This document shows, one piece after another, positions 5,214 through 5,898 of a stretch of 5,898 bases of DNA (positions are counted from its first letter, which is position 1; every line of letters begins with the position of its first letter). Origin of the DNA: Bacillota bacterium (GTDB lineage: Bacteria; Bacillota; Clostridia; Tissierellales; Sedimentibacteraceae); contig JAFACY010000086.1 of assembly GCA_023425285.1 (NCBI GenBank), positions 1-5,898 on the forward strand, read 5' to 3'. Position numbers and translations under genes: made by a program. A model generated the notes under the pieces. That model was not told where the DNA came from. It was given only the letters and a program-made list of their open reading frames with translations, and ran no database searches.

Positions 5214-5897
5214 GTGGAGCATGACAATATGTTAGCCGTATTAAAGCTGTTAAAAAATGCTGACAAGGCTGTAGGGGCAACGTACTTAAGTGAAAGAACC
5301 GGAATTCCGCCTGCTACGGTTGGAAGAATATTATCATCCTTAGAAAACAAAAAAATTATTGAGAAGGATAGCAACAAAGGACGGATTCTCACAGATTATG
5401 GAAAAAAATATTTGGAAGATCTTATTGTAAAAAAAGAGAGTATAAAAATTGCGGACCAATTTGCTGATATTGTTCAGGATGTCTCCAAAAAACGTCTGCT
5501 GGAAATTATACAACTCAGAGTTCTTATTGAATCTGAGGGAGCAAGAATGGCAGCAGCAAACTGCACTGATGAAAATGCAAGGATTCTTGAAGGTATATTC
5601 ATGGACTATGCCTATGAGCTTCGTCATAATCAGATGGGTGATAAAAGCGACCTTGCTTTACATACATATATTGCTAAATTGTCAGGTAGTGAAACTCTGC
5701 ATAAAATTGTCAGACTTTTGCTGCAGAAAAATGATGCATTTGTCAAGTTTTCCGCAGCAAACAGGCTGGCATCTCAAAAAATTCTACATCACAAGGAACT
5801 GGTAGAAGCAATCATTGCACACGACGGTGTAGCCGCGGAGCAAAAGATGCGCAGACACTTATTGGAGGTAATGAATGATGTGGAAAAATTCTACTAA
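5214..5897 (+). CDS. FCD-domain transcriptional regulator with atypical winged helix
   Basis: This 227-residue protein is probably the ligand-sensing regulator of the TRAP operon. The C-terminal half (about 94-223) is an FCD (FadR C-terminal) all-helical ligand domain. It starts with 'LLEIIQLRVLIESEGARMAA', has the 'DLALH' motif giving D146 and H150, then H193 in 'HHKELVEAI' and H215 in 'RRHLLEV'. These four residues match the metal-binding set seen in many FCD proteins, so a metal-bound organic-acid ligand is plausible. The N-terminal part (about 5-70) is a winged helix: 'GATYLSERTGIPPATVGRILSSLE' (21-44) forms the helix-turn-helix and 'GRILTDYGKKYLEDL' (56-70) the wing and exit helix. It lacks the usual GntR opening and 'SRTPVREAL' helix and looks more like IclR or NrpR-type winged helices. 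A helical linker joins the halves. Whether it represses or activates is not visible. Confidence 0.88.
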   Translation: MEHDNMLAVLKLLKNADKAVGATYLSERTGIPPATVGRILSSLENKKIIEKDSNKGRILTDYGKKYLEDLIVKKESIKIADQFADIVQDVSKKRLLEIIQLRVLIESEGARMAAANCTDENARILEGIFMDYAYELRHNQMGDKSDLALHTYIAKLSGSETLHKIVRLLLQKNDAFVKFSAANRLASQKILHHKELVEAIIAHDGVAAEQKMRRHLLEVMNDVEKFY

Positions 5898-5898
5898 A

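Overview
The window is AT-rich DNA whose gene content, AGGAGG-type ribosome binding sites and lipoprotein-type TRAP receptor point to a low-GC Gram-positive anaerobe, most likely a member of Clostridia. The genus cannot be told from the sequence.

Layout. Bases 1-160 hold the 5' part of a minus-strand gene for a NusG-domain-II-type membrane-anchored protein, cut by the window edge, with a good promoter at 191-219. A minus-strand intrinsic terminator (317-352) then closes a group of three minus-strand genes. Read in transcription order these are an FlK-like hotdog thioesterase (1945-1562), the ribonucleotide reductase repressor nrdR (1499-1038) and a DUF4241 protein (1020-388). An AT-rich divergent intergenic region (1946-2327) carries a candidate promoter for each direction. 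To the right is a complete plus-strand TRAP transporter operon, dctP-dctQ-dctM, followed 39 bases later by a GTG-started FCD-domain transcription regulator that ends one base before the window does.

How the genes work together. DctP is a lipid-anchored receptor that captures a substrate, probably an organic acid. DctQ and DctM form the cation-coupled membrane permease. The FCD protein is probably the local ligand-responsive regulator of this operon. A near-palindrome (2254-2275) overlaps the predicted transcription start of the TRAP operon and is the best candidate operator. The minus-strand group has no obvious link to the TRAP system; NrdR represses deoxynucleotide synthesis genes and the other two proteins are of uncertain role.

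The most interesting points are the regulator's architecture (an FCD ligand domain behind a winged helix that does not look like a standard GntR one), the operator candidate, and the thioesterase that keeps the FlK catalytic residues but lacks the phenylalanines tied to fluoroacetyl-CoA selectivity. I found no CRISPR, RNA gene, insertion sequence or clearly novel multi-gene system.
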